A stretch of 64,000 bases of DNA from Prauserella_A sp040645195 (GTDB taxonomy: Bacteria; Actinomycetota; Actinomycetes; Mycobacteriales; Pseudonocardiaceae), in NCBI RefSeq assembly GCF_040645195.1, contig NZ_JBEYXW010000028.1, positions 1-64,000 of the forward strand. The letters are read 5' to 3'. Made by a program: the position numbers and the translations under genes. Below the pieces are notes generated by a model. The model was not told the origin of the DNA and ran no database searches. It worked only from the letters and a program-made list of their open reading frames with translations. Below are positions 47,812 through 56,401 of the stretch, one piece after another; the stretch's first letter is position 1, and every line of letters starts with the position of its first letter.

Positions 47812-49820
47812 GTGCGCAGTGCTGCGACACCGGCGAGAACCAGCACCATGACGAGCACGACGAACAGCCGCGGCGGCTGCGGCAGGTCCGTGAAGTTCAG
47901 CTCGCCGGTACGGCGGGCGTGCTGGTCGCGGCGGGCTACCTATCGGGCTGGCTTGGCTCGGAGCCCGCTGGCCTGGCTCTGCACCTGACGGCAGCCGCGC
48001 TCGGCGGGTGGACGTTCGTCCCCGGCACACTCCGGGCACTCTGGCGCCGCCGCATCGGCGTCGGCACGCTGATGACCATCGCCCTGATCGGTGCGCTGGT
48101 GCTGGGTCAGGTGGCCGAGGCGGCCATGCTGGCGTTCCTGTTCTCGATCAGTGAGGCGCTGGAGGACTACTCGCTCTCGCGCACCCGTCGCGGCCTGCGG
48201 GCACTGCTCGCGCTGGTACCCGAGCGGGTCACCGTGCTCCGCGACGGCGAGGAGACCGTAGTCGCTCCCGGAGAGCTGCGGGTCGGCGACCGGATGCTCG
48301 TGCGCGCGGGAGAACGTATGGCCAGCGACGGGATCGTCGTGGACGGACGCTCCAGTGTGGACACCGCGGCCGTCACCGGCGAGTCGATGCCGGTCGAGAC
48401 GGGCCCCGGCGACGAGGTCTTCGCCGGCTCCATCAACGGCAACGGCGTGCTGACCATCGAGGCCACCGCGACCGTCGCCGACAACTCCCTGGCCAAGGTC
48501 GTGCGAACGGTCGAGGACGCGCAGCGCCGCAAGGGTGCACGCCAGCGCATCGCCGACCGCATCGCCAGGCCCCTGGTGCCCGCCGTCATGGTGCTCGCCG
48601 CGCTCATCGCCGGGCTCGGCGCACTGTTCGGGGACCCCGTGACCTGGCTGGAACGCTCGCTCGTGGTGCTCGTCGCCGCCGCCCCATGCGCGCTGGCGAT
48701 CTCCGTCCCGGTCACCGTGATCGCCGCGGTCGGCGCCGCCACACGTCTCGGTGTCCTGGTCAAGGGCGGCGCGGCACTCGAGACGCTCGGAACCGTGCGC
48801 ACCGTGGCACTCGACAAGACGGGCACGCTCACCCGCAACAATCCCGCCGTCACCGAGGTCATCGCCACCAACGGCGGCGACGGCGCGCGGGTCCTCGCGG
48901 TCGCCGCCGCACTCGAGGCCCGCAGCGAGCACCCGCTCGCCGCCGCGATCCTCGCCGCCGCACCGCAACCCGTGCCCGCTCAGGACGTCTCCACGGTTCC
49001 GGGTGCGGGCCTCGCCGGCATCGTCGACGGCGCCCCCGCGCGGCTCGGCAAGCCCACCTGGGTCGACCCTGGCGCACTCGGACCCGAGGTCACCCGGCTC
49101 CAGGACGCCGGCACCACGGTCGCCGTCGTCGAACACGCCGGCACCGTCGTCGGCATCATCGGCATCCGCGACGACCTGCGCCCCGAGGCCGAGGAGACCG
49201 TCCGGGCACTTACCGCCGGCGGCGTGCGCGTGGCCATGCTCACCGGCGACAACGCGCGCACCGCAAGCGCGCTCGCGGCCGAGGCGGGTATCGAGGACGT
49301 GCACGCAGAACTCCGCCCCGAGGACAAAGCCACCCTCGTCGAACAGCTGCGCGACCGGCATCGCGGCCCGGTCGCCATGGTCGGCGACGGCGTCAACGAC
49401 GCCCCCGCGCTTGCCACCGCGGACGTGGGCATCGCCATGGGCGCCATGGGCACCGACGTCGCCATCGAGACCGCCGATGTCGCACTCATGGGCACCGACC
49501 TGCGGCACCTGCCGCAAGCGCTGGCCCACACCCGCAGGGCCCGCGCGATCATGCTGCAGAACATCGCGCTCTCGGCGGCGATCGTGCTGACCCTCGTCCC
49601 GCTGGCCGCGTTCGGCATCCTCGGCCTCGCCACCGTGGTGTTCATCCACGAGCTCGCCGAGGTGTTCGTCATCGGTAACGGCGTGCGGGCCGGCAGGCTG
49701 CGCCCGCTCCCGGGAACCACGCCGCCACCGGCTCCGGACGACAGCTGCTCCTGCTGCGCCACCGATGCCGTGGACACACAGGTCGTCGCCGGCCCGACCC
49801 TGTCCGTCCGCCGGAACTGA
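47808..49820 (+). CDS. cadA: Heavy-metal P1B-type ATPase (Cd/Zn/Pb efflux)
   Basis: The 670-residue pump has a His/Cys-rich N-terminus (CCDTGENQHHDEHDEQ), eight predicted helices, phosphorylation site DKTGTLT, TGES actuator loop, SEHPLA and GDGVNDAPAL. The metal motif in helix six is APC (VAAAPCALAISVP) instead of the usual CPC or SPC, and helix eight has IHELAEVFVIGNG. A C-terminal SCSCC tail adds metal ligands. The operon partner CadC supports Cd/Zn/Pb, but the altered motif leaves ion selectivity open. It converges on ctaD. Confidence 0.9.
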   Translation: MSAQCCDTGENQHHDEHDEQPRRLRQVREVQLAGTAGVLVAAGYLSGWLGSEPAGLALHLTAAALGGWTFVPGTLRALWRRRIGVGTLMTIALIGALVLGQVAEAAMLAFLFSISEALEDYSLSRTRRGLRALLALVPERVTVLRDGEETVVAPGELRVGDRMLVRAGERMASDGIVVDGRSSVDTAAVTGESMPVETGPGDEVFAGSINGNGVLTIEATATVADNSLAKVVRTVEDAQRRKGARQRIADRIARPLVPAVMVLAALIAGLGALFGDPVTWLERSLVVLVAAAPCALAISVPVTVIAAVGAATRLGVLVKGGAALETLGTVRTVALDKTGTLTRNNPAVTEVIATNGGDGARVLAVAAALEARSEHPLAAAILAAAPQPVPAQDVSTVPGAGLAGIVDGAPARLGKPTWVDPGALGPEVTRLQDAGTTVAVVEHAGTVVGIIGIRDDLRPEAEETVRALTAGGVRVAMLTGDNARTASALAAEAGIEDVHAELRPEDKATLVEQLRDRHRGPVAMVGDGVNDAPALATADVGIAMGAMGTDVAIETADVALMGTDLRHLPQALAHTRRARAIMLQNIALSAAIVLTLVPLAAFGILGLATVVFIHELAEVFVIGNGVRAGRLRPLPGTTPPPAPDDSCSCCATDAVDTQVVAGPTLSVRRN

Positions 49821-49863
49821 GGACAGCCGGATCCAGTACAGGCGACCGTACTACCGGCGGAGG

Positions 49864-51642
49864 CTACTTCTCGCTCGCGTTGTCCCGCGTGTGCTCACCA
49901 GTGACAGCGGCCTCGGTGAGTGCCTGTGCCGACACCTGCGCGCCCACGTGCACCTTGGGCTTGCCGGTGAAGGTGATCTCACCCTCGTGCCGCAAGCGCT
50001 CCACCATGTGCGGGTAGTGCAGTTCGAACGCGGGCCGTTCGGAGCGGATCCGGGGCAGCTCGGCGAAGTTGTGCCTCGGCGGCGGACAGCTCGTGGCCCA
50101 CTCGAGGGAGTTGCCGTAGCCCCACGGGTCGTCCACCGTGACCCGCTCGCCGTAGCGGTAGCTCTTGAAGACGTTCCAGATGAACGGCAGCGTCGACGCA
50201 CCGAGGAGGTAGGCGCCGATGGTGGAGATCGTGTTCAGTGTGGTGAAGCCGTCGGACTGCAGGTAGTCGGCGTAGCGCCGCGGCATGCCTTGCGCGCCGA
50301 GCCAATGCTGCACCAGGAACGTCGCGTGGAAGCCGATGAACGTCGTCCAGAAGTGCAGCTTGCCCAGTGTCTCGTCCATCATCCGGCCGGTCATCTTCGG
50401 GAACCAGAAGTAGATACCGGCGAACGTGGCGAACACGATCGTGCCGTAGAGCACGTAGTGGAAGTGCGCCACCACGAAGTACGAGTCGGAGACCTGGAAG
50501 TCGATCGCCGGGGCCGCCAGTAGCACGCCCGAGAGACCGCCGAAGAGGAACGTGACCATGAAGCCGACCGAGAACAACATCGGGGATTCGAAGGTCAGCC
50601 GCCCCTTCCACAGCGTGCCGATCCAGTTGAAGAACTTGACGCCGGTCGGCACCGCGATCAGGAAGGTCATGAAGGAGAAGAACGGCAACAGGACCGCCCC
50701 GGTGGCGTACATGTGGTGCGCCCACACCGACACCGACAGCGCCGCTATACCGAGCGTGGCCCAGACCAGGCCCTTGTAACCGAAGACCGGTTTGCGGCTG
50801 AACACCGGAAAGATCTCCGACACGATGCCGAAGAACGGTAGCGCGACGATGTAGACCTCGGGATGGCCGAAGAACCAGAACAGGTGCTGCCACAGGATCA
50901 CCCCGCCGGTGGTGGGGTCGAACACGTGCGCCCCGAGGTGCCGGTCCGCGAGGAGCCCGAGCAGCGCGGCGGTAAGGATCGGGAAGGCGATCAGGATCAG
51001 GATGCTGGTCACCAGGATGTTCCAGGTGAAGATGGGCATCCGCCACATCGTCATACCGGGAGCGCGCAGGCAGACGATCGTGGTGATCATGTTGACCGCG
51101 CCGAGAATCGTGCCCAGGCCCGACACCAGCAGTCCGGCGATCCAGAGATCCGCACCTGCGCCCGGCGAGTAGATCGCGTTCGACAGGGGCGTGTAGGCGA
51201 ACCAGCCGAAGTCCGCCGCGCCGCCCGGCGTGAGAAACCCGGCCACAACGGTCAGCCCGCCGAACAGGTAGAGCCAGTACGAAAACGCGTTCAGCCGCGG
51301 GAACGCCACGTCGGGCGAGCCGATCTGCAGCGGGAGAACGTAGTTCGCGAAGCCGAACAGCACCGGCGTCGCGTAGAGCAGCAGCATGATCGTGCCGTGC
51401 ATGGTGAACAGCTGGTTGTACTGCTCCTGGGACAGGAACTGCAGGCCGGGGCGCGCCAGCTCGGTGCGAATGAACATCGCCATCGCGCCGCCCACCATGA
51501 AGAAGGCGAACGACGTGACCAGGTACATGATGCCGATCTGCTTGTGGTCCGTCGTGCAGAACAACCGCAGCAGATACGAGCCCTTCGGTGCGATCCGCAC
51601 CGGTGACGACTCCGCAGCGACCCGTACCGGTGTCACGACCAT
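49864..51642 (-). CDS. ctaD: Cytochrome c oxidase subunit I (aa3 type), stand-alone copy
   Basis: Subunit I holds heme a, heme a3 and CuB of the terminal oxidase. The 592-residue protein has 12 helices and the ligands TMHGTIM (heme a), FFGHPEVY and WAHHMYATG (CuB) and VAHFHYVLYG (heme a3/a). I chose ATG 51642 with GGAG upstream instead of the TTG/GTG/ATG cluster by the operator. No other oxidase subunit gene is close. Box 7 covers its probable -10 region, so BlaI control is likely. It is probably a second copy in the genome. Confidence 0.95.
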   Translation of the reverse strand: MVVTPVRVAAESSPVRIAPKGSYLLRLFCTTDHKQIGIMYLVTSFAFFMVGGAMAMFIRTELARPGLQFLSQEQYNQLFTMHGTIMLLLYATPVLFGFANYVLPLQIGSPDVAFPRLNAFSYWLYLFGGLTVVAGFLTPGGAADFGWFAYTPLSNAIYSPGAGADLWIAGLLVSGLGTILGAVNMITTIVCLRAPGMTMWRMPIFTWNILVTSILILIAFPILTAALLGLLADRHLGAHVFDPTTGGVILWQHLFWFFGHPEVYIVALPFFGIVSEIFPVFSRKPVFGYKGLVWATLGIAALSVSVWAHHMYATGAVLLPFFSFMTFLIAVPTGVKFFNWIGTLWKGRLTFESPMLFSVGFMVTFLFGGLSGVLLAAPAIDFQVSDSYFVVAHFHYVLYGTIVFATFAGIYFWFPKMTGRMMDETLGKLHFWTTFIGFHATFLVQHWLGAQGMPRRYADYLQSDGFTTLNTISTIGAYLLGASTLPFIWNVFKSYRYGERVTVDDPWGYGNSLEWATSCPPPRHNFAELPRIRSERPAFELHYPHMVERLRHEGEITFTGKPKVHVGAQVSAQALTEAAVTGEHTRDNASEK

Positions 51643-51674
51643 GCTCGAACTCCGTTCCTCGGCCACATTCAAAC

Positions 51675-51691
51675 TACTAAACTTGATAGTA
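51675..51691. promoter_or_regulatory. BlaI-type box 7 in the ctaD promoter
   Basis: TACTAAA-CTT-GATAGTA. On the minus strand TACTAT (51691-51686) is a good -10 hexamer 44 bases from the ctaD start. Confidence 0.6.
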
Positions 51692-51736
51692 CGACCAAAG
51701 GTAGTTGATATCTCAGCACCCCAGGGTTAGCAGTCT

Positions 51737-51753
51737 TACGATGTCATCTAGTA
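51737..51753. promoter_or_regulatory. BlaI-type box 8
   Basis: TACGATG-TCA-TCTAGTA carries the core ACGA-N7-TAGT and the same TACGATG half as box 1. It overlaps a second small palindrome ATCTAGTAGAT. It lies between ctaD and the plus-strand trio. Confidence 0.45.
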
Positions 51754-51909
51754 GATAGTCCGATCGCGAAAACCCAGTTCAGCAAAGGGAAATCCGCGGA
51801 TGCTAGCCCGGCGAGCACTGACACGACCGAGTGAAGGCACCGTCCGGTCGCGCTCCGCGGTCGTGATTGCCGGTACGTTGTGGTTACTGTGGGGCACCAG
51901 AAAAACGCG

Positions 51910-52293
51910 ATGCGTACATGCGTAACCACCCGTCTCGGGCTGGGTTTCCTGGTACTGCTCGCGTACTTCGTCTGTCACAGCGTGCCGGGTCTCGGCGACT
52001 ACGACGCGACCGCCGACCACTCCATCACCGCGTCGCAGGAGCTCGTTCAGTCCGCCAACGACTGCGACCCCGATCCATGTCACTCCCCGCCGGAACACGC
52101 GCACTGCGTCGCGGTCCCTCGCTCGAACGACGACACCGCCATAACGTCCGGCGTTCAGCCGTCGGTCGGCCCGGAGGGTTTCGACACCGTCGGAGGGCAG
52201 TGGCCTGCGACGGCGATCCGCTTGTGCCCGGACGCGCCCGTGCCGGACTCCGGCCGCGACCTGCTGCACGCGCTGTGCGTGCTGAGGACCTGA
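51910..52293 (+). CDS. Small exported or membrane-anchored Cys/His-rich protein
   Basis: The 127-residue protein has a signal/anchor helix (RLGLGFLVLLAYFVCHSV) and then DCDPDPCHSPPEHAHC, a cluster of Cys, His and Asp that could bind metal, followed by a disordered tail ending in RDLLHALCVLRT. GTG 51880 is an alternative start. It is followed by a cysteine-synthase homologue and an MFS gene. The function is unknown. Confidence 0.6.
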   Translation: MRTCVTTRLGLGFLVLLAYFVCHSVPGLGDYDATADHSITASQELVQSANDCDPDPCHSPPEHAHCVAVPRSNDDTAITSGVQPSVGPEGFDTVGGQWPATAIRLCPDAPVPDSGRDLLHALCVLRT

Positions 52294-52347
52294 CAGGCGG
52301 CCCGCGCCAGCCCTTCACCGTCACCGCACAGCACGAAACGGATCAGC

Positions 52348-53439
52348 ATGCTCTCGCACGACCTCGTTCCCCCTGCCCGCACGCACGCCCACCGCGCACA
52401 CTCCGTCGGCAACACCCCGGTGGTCTGGATCGACGCGCCGTTCACCAAGGACGGCAAGGGATTCTGGGCGAAGCTCGAAGGCCACAACCCCGGCGGGATG
52501 AAGGACCGCCCTGCCCTGCACATGGTCGCCCGCGCCCGCGAGCGCGGCGAGCTGCGGCCGGGCGGGCTGATCGTGGAGTCCACCAGCGGCACGCTCGGCC
52601 TCGGTCTCGCGCTGGCGGGGATCGCCTACGGCCACCCCGTCGCGCTCGTCGCCGACCCCGGCATGGAGCCGCTCGTGCACCGGCTGCTGCTGGCCTACGG
52701 CACCCGCGTCGACATCGTGCGCCAGCCGCACCCCACGGGCGGCTGGCAGGAGGCCCGTCGCAGGCGGGTGGCCGGCCTGCTCGCCGAGCACGCGGGCTCC
52801 TTCTGTCCGGACCAGTACCACAACCCCGACAACGTCGAGGGCTACGCGCCACTCGCCGTCGAACTGAGCCAGCAGCTCGACCGCGTCGACGTGCTCGTCT
52901 GCTCGGTCGGCACCGGCGGGCACTCGGCGGGCATCACCAGGGAACTGCGCCGCCACCACCCCCACCTGCGACTCGTCGGTGTCGACACGGTCGGCTCCAC
53001 GATCTTCGGTCAGCCCGCCCGCGCCCGGCTCATGCGGGGCCTCGGCTCGAGCATCTACCCCCGCAACGTCGACTACGCGGCCTTCGACGAGGTGCACTGG
53101 GTCAGCCCGCGCGAGTCCGTGGTGACCTGCCGCAAGCTGGCCGCCTCGCAGTACGCGACCGGCGGCTGGAGCGTCGGCGCCGTCGCGCTCGTCGCAGGCT
53201 GGCTCGCCCGCACGAACCCCGCAGACACCCGGATCGTCGCCATCTTCCCCGACGGCCCGCAACGCTACTTCGACACCGTCTACAACGACAGCTACTGCCA
53301 CGAACACGGACTGCTCGACGCACCACCACCGGACGAGCCGGACGCCCTCGCCGACCCCGGCGAGCGGGAGGTCCAGCGCTGGACCCGGTGCACCACCGTC
53401 CTGGACCCACTCGCCGCGCACACCGGAGGTGACCGGTGA
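52348..53439 (+). CDS. PLP-dependent cysteine synthase-family protein
   Basis: The 363-residue fold-type II PLP enzyme has the lysine in GHNPGGMKDRPALHMV, the substrate loop ESTSGTLGLGLALAG and the phosphate loop SVGTGGHSAG. The C-terminal part (NDSYCHEHGLLDAPPP) is longer than in CysK. The exact reaction could be cysteine synthesis, cleavage or another beta-replacement. It overlaps the MFS gene by 4 bases, which suggests that the product or substrate is transported. Confidence 0.88.
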   Translation: MLSHDLVPPARTHAHRAHSVGNTPVVWIDAPFTKDGKGFWAKLEGHNPGGMKDRPALHMVARARERGELRPGGLIVESTSGTLGLGLALAGIAYGHPVALVADPGMEPLVHRLLLAYGTRVDIVRQPHPTGGWQEARRRRVAGLLAEHAGSFCPDQYHNPDNVEGYAPLAVELSQQLDRVDVLVCSVGTGGHSAGITRELRRHHPHLRLVGVDTVGSTIFGQPARARLMRGLGSSIYPRNVDYAAFDEVHWVSPRESVVTCRKLAASQYATGGWSVGAVALVAGWLARTNPADTRIVAIFPDGPQRYFDTVYNDSYCHEHGLLDAPPPDEPDALADPGEREVQRWTRCTTVLDPLAAHTGGDR

Positions 53440-54683
53440 ACGACATCGTGCGCCAGTTCCGCTCGTTCGACCGGCCGGTGCGCCTGCTGGCAGTCAACCA
53501 GTTCACCATCAACATCGGCTTCTACATGCTGATGCCCTACCTGGCGGCTCACCTCTCGCTCGGTCTCGGGCTGGCAGGGTGGCTCGTCGGCCTGATCCTC
53601 GGCGCGCGCAACTTCTCCCAGCAGGGCATGTTCCTGCTCGGTGGCAGCCTGGCCGACCGCTTCGGCTACAAACCACTCATCGTCGCCGGATGCGCCCTGC
53701 GGACCGCCGGGTTCGCGATGCTGGGACTGGTCGACTCGGTACCCGCGCTGCTCGTCGCCTCCGTAGCGACCGGCTTCGCCGGCGCACTGTTCAACCCTGC
53801 CGTCCGTGCCCATGTCGCCGCCGACGCCGGGAACCGGCGCGTCGAGGCCTTCGCCCTGTTCAACGTGTTCTACCAGTCCGGCATCCTGCTCGGCCCGCTG
53901 ATCGGGCTAGCACTCACCGGCGTCGCGTTCCAGCTCACCTGCCTCGTCGCCGCCGTGGTGTTCCTCGTCCTGACCGTCCTGCAGGTCCGGTCGCTGCCCG
54001 AACGCCGCTCCGAGCAGGCACGGACCTCGCTGCTCGACGGCTGGCGGGTGGCCATGAACAACCGGCGCTTCCTCGCGTTTTCCGCCACGATGATCGGGTC
54101 CTACGTCCTGTCGTTCCAGGTGTATCTGGCGCTGCCGCTGGAAACCCGCAGGCTCGCACCCACCGAGACCATCGGCACCATCGAGGTGGCCGTCCTGTTC
54201 GCGGTGTCCGGTGCGCTCGCGATCGTCGGCCAGCTGCGCATCACGGCGTGGTGCCGTCGCCGATGGAGCCACGGCCGCTGCCTGGCCACGGGGCTCACGC
54301 TGATGGGGCTGGCCTTCCTCCCACCAGTGGTGACGGCCGCCAGCCCTTCAGGACCGCTGTGGACCTTCGGGCCGATGGTGGTCTCCGTCGCGCTGCTCAC
54401 GCTCGGGACCGTGGTGGTGTTCCCGTTCGAAATGGACACGATCGTCACCCTGTCTGGAGACCAGTTCGTCGCCACCCACTACGGCCTCTACAACACCATC
54501 TGCGGCATCGGCATCGCCATCGGCAACCTCGCCACTGGCGCGGCGCTCGATCTCGCACGGGACAACGGGGTGCCGTGGGCGCCCTGGACAGTGCTCGCCG
54601 CGGTGGGCGGAGCGTGTGCGTACGGCGTTCGTCTGCTCGAGCGCGGCGAGCGGCTGGAACGGCGTCCCGTCACCGTGAGCTGA
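53436..54683 (+). CDS. MFS-family transporter
   Basis: The 415-residue protein has 12 predicted helices with the MFS signature loop after helix two (GGSLADRFGYKPLIVAGCAL) and its repeat in the second half. It resembles multidrug or amino-acid-derivative exporters such as YdeD/EamA-like neighbours of cysteine enzymes, but the substrate is not predictable. GTG start with GTGA overlap to the upstream PLP enzyme. Confidence 0.9.
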   Translation: MNDIVRQFRSFDRPVRLLAVNQFTINIGFYMLMPYLAAHLSLGLGLAGWLVGLILGARNFSQQGMFLLGGSLADRFGYKPLIVAGCALRTAGFAMLGLVDSVPALLVASVATGFAGALFNPAVRAHVAADAGNRRVEAFALFNVFYQSGILLGPLIGLALTGVAFQLTCLVAAVVFLVLTVLQVRSLPERRSEQARTSLLDGWRVAMNNRRFLAFSATMIGSYVLSFQVYLALPLETRRLAPTETIGTIEVAVLFAVSGALAIVGQLRITAWCRRRWSHGRCLATGLTLMGLAFLPPVVTAASPSGPLWTFGPMVVSVALLTLGTVVVFPFEMDTIVTLSGDQFVATHYGLYNTICGIGIAIGNLATGAALDLARDNGVPWAPWTVLAAVGGACAYGVRLLERGERLERRPVTVS

Positions 54684-54793
54684 GCTCACCGGTCGCCGGG
54701 CCGCACGTCGACTGCGGCCGACCACGCCGGTGATCGCTCACGAGGGTGACTCATGTTGCCAACGAGGCTGATGTTACGGCAGCATACAATTAA

Positions 54794-54810
54794 TACTATG
54801 CTTGATAGTT
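54794..54810. promoter_or_regulatory. BlaI-type box 9 in the M23 promoter
   Basis: TACTATG-CTT-GATAGTT, 19 bases before the M23 start; TACTAT fits a -10 hexamer on the coding strand. Confidence 0.6.
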
Positions 54811-54829
54811 GTCAATAAGGTGGTCGAGC

Positions 54830-56098
54830 ATGCCCAGGCGTGGCAATGTGCTTCCTGGCGCGCTCGCGGCCGTAGTCCTAGTGCTGGCGCTGCCGGCGCA
54901 AGCCGCTGCGGTGCCACCCCCTCCCCCGAACCCTGGCGACGATGAGCTTCGTGCCAGCAGCGCGGAAGCCACGCGCGCCGCTGAGCGCGTCGGCAGCCTC
55001 GCCAACCAGGTCGCCGAGGCGGAGGCCGCGGTGTCCGCCGCGCAGCTCGAACTCTCCACCCAATACGACGCCGTGACGGCAGCGCAGCGCGATGTGAAGA
55101 GAGCCCGCACGGAGGCAGAGGCCGCACAGGTGGCCGCCGACAACGCCCGCCTGGAGGTCGACGCGTCGATCAGCCAGCTACGGACCGCGCAGCGGGAACT
55201 CGACCGGTTCGCTGCCGCGAGCTTCCGCCAGGGAAGCACTGTCGGTTCGCTCAGCGCCTACATCGGCGCGGACAGTCCGAAGGACCTGCTCTCCCGCTCG
55301 TCGCTGCTGAACGCCGTGAGCGACTCGGGCCTGGACGCGCGGGAGGCGATGCAGCGCGCCGTGACGGACATGGCCAACGCCGACTCCGCGGCGCGCGCTG
55401 TCCGCGAGGAAGCGAACAGAAAGGAGCAAGCCGCCACACAGGCCGAGATCGAGGCGGATCGCGCCTACCGGGCCGCCGTCGCCAACGAGACCGCCGCCCA
55501 GCTCCACAGCGCCGAGCTGCTCGAGCGCAAGCAATCCCTCGATGCCGAGTTCGCCCAGGCCCAGCAGGCCTTCGCGGAACTGGAGGGCCGGCGCCGCGAC
55601 TACACCGCATGGCAGGCACGCAAGCGAGCCGAACAGGCCGCCGCCGCACAAGCGGATCCGCCCGCGTCCTCACCGGCGAATCCGGGGCCGGCACCGATCC
55701 GCTCCCGGCCCGCGGGCGGCGTGGTCGCTCCCACCTACGGCGTCATCACCTCGACGTATGGACCACGCTGGGGTGTGATCCACTACGGACTCGACATCGC
55801 CAACAGTATCGGCACGCCGATCGTGTCGGTCAGCGATGGCGTCGTCATCTCGTCCGGCCCCGCGAGCGGGTTCGGGCTCTGGGTTCGGGTGCGCCACGAC
55901 AACGGAATCATCACCGTCTACGGGCACATCAACGAGAACCTGGTCTCCGTGGGTCAGCGCGTGGCCGCGGGACAGTTGATCGCCACGGTGGGCAACCGCG
56001 GCCAGTCCACCGGCCCACACCTGCATCTCGAGGTGCTGAAGAACGGCAGCAAGATAGATCCGCTGTTCTGGTTGCGCGCGAATGGCGTCTCACTCTGA
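54830..56098 (+). CDS. Secreted M23 metallopeptidase with coiled coil (EnvC/NlpD-like)
   Basis: The 422-residue exported protein has a signal peptide (~1-28, LAAVVLVLALPAQAAA), a Pro-rich stretch, a long coiled coil (~40-270, ERVGSLANQVAEAEAAVSAA) and a C-terminal M23 LytM fold with zinc ligands His318 and Asp322 (HYGLDIAN) and His397-x-His399 (GPHLHLEVLKNG). All ligands are present, so it should be an active endopeptidase or an activator of amidases. I chose ATG 54830 with AAGGTGG upstream. It pairs in style and control with the NlpC/P60 gene. Confidence 0.92.
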   Translation: MPRRGNVLPGALAAVVLVLALPAQAAAVPPPPPNPGDDELRASSAEATRAAERVGSLANQVAEAEAAVSAAQLELSTQYDAVTAAQRDVKRARTEAEAAQVAADNARLEVDASISQLRTAQRELDRFAAASFRQGSTVGSLSAYIGADSPKDLLSRSSLLNAVSDSGLDAREAMQRAVTDMANADSAARAVREEANRKEQAATQAEIEADRAYRAAVANETAAQLHSAELLERKQSLDAEFAQAQQAFAELEGRRRDYTAWQARKRAEQAAAAQADPPASSPANPGPAPIRSRPAGGVVAPTYGVITSTYGPRWGVIHYGLDIANSIGTPIVSVSDGVVISSGPASGFGLWVRVRHDNGIITVYGHINENLVSVGQRVAAGQLIATVGNRGQSTGPHLHLEVLKNGSKIDPLFWLRANGVSL

Positions 56099-56273
56099 GA
56101 GCCTGACCTGGGTGCTCACGTTGCCGTCAGCGCGGAGTTGGTTGAGCGGCGGCGCGACGCCGGTGACGCGGGCCGAACGACGGACATATCGACGATGTTC
56201 ATCGGCCACGCTGTTCTCGGCGTCGTGCGCAGGCAAAGTGTCCATCTACTGGATGAACCCACATCTCCACCAC

Positions 56274-56304
56274 TTGACATCAACACATCAATACGTATTA
56301 GTAT
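56274..56304 (+). promoter_or_regulatory. Sigma-70-type promoter of the 245-residue membrane protein gene
   Basis: TTGACA (56274-56279) and TAGTAT (56299-56304) with a 19-base spacer, in an AT-rich patch about 100 bases before the start at 56402. Confidence 0.5.
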
Positions 56305-56401
56305 GACTATGTGAACGGGCAGCACGAAGCCATCAGGCTCACCCATTACGCACCGTGATCCCTCGGCCAAGACCATCCAAGTCAAGGAGCGAACTGAAAC
56401 C

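Noticed and set aside
47940..49649. 569-codon open frame antisense to cadA
   Set aside because: Arg/Gly/Asp-rich shadow of the P-type ATPase gene with no recognisable domain.
56285..56310. Tenth BlaI-type box before the 245-residue membrane protein gene
   Set aside because: The AT-rich stretch has ATACGTAT and TAGTAT but no ACKA-N7-TMGT core with correct spacing; it reads better as a promoter.
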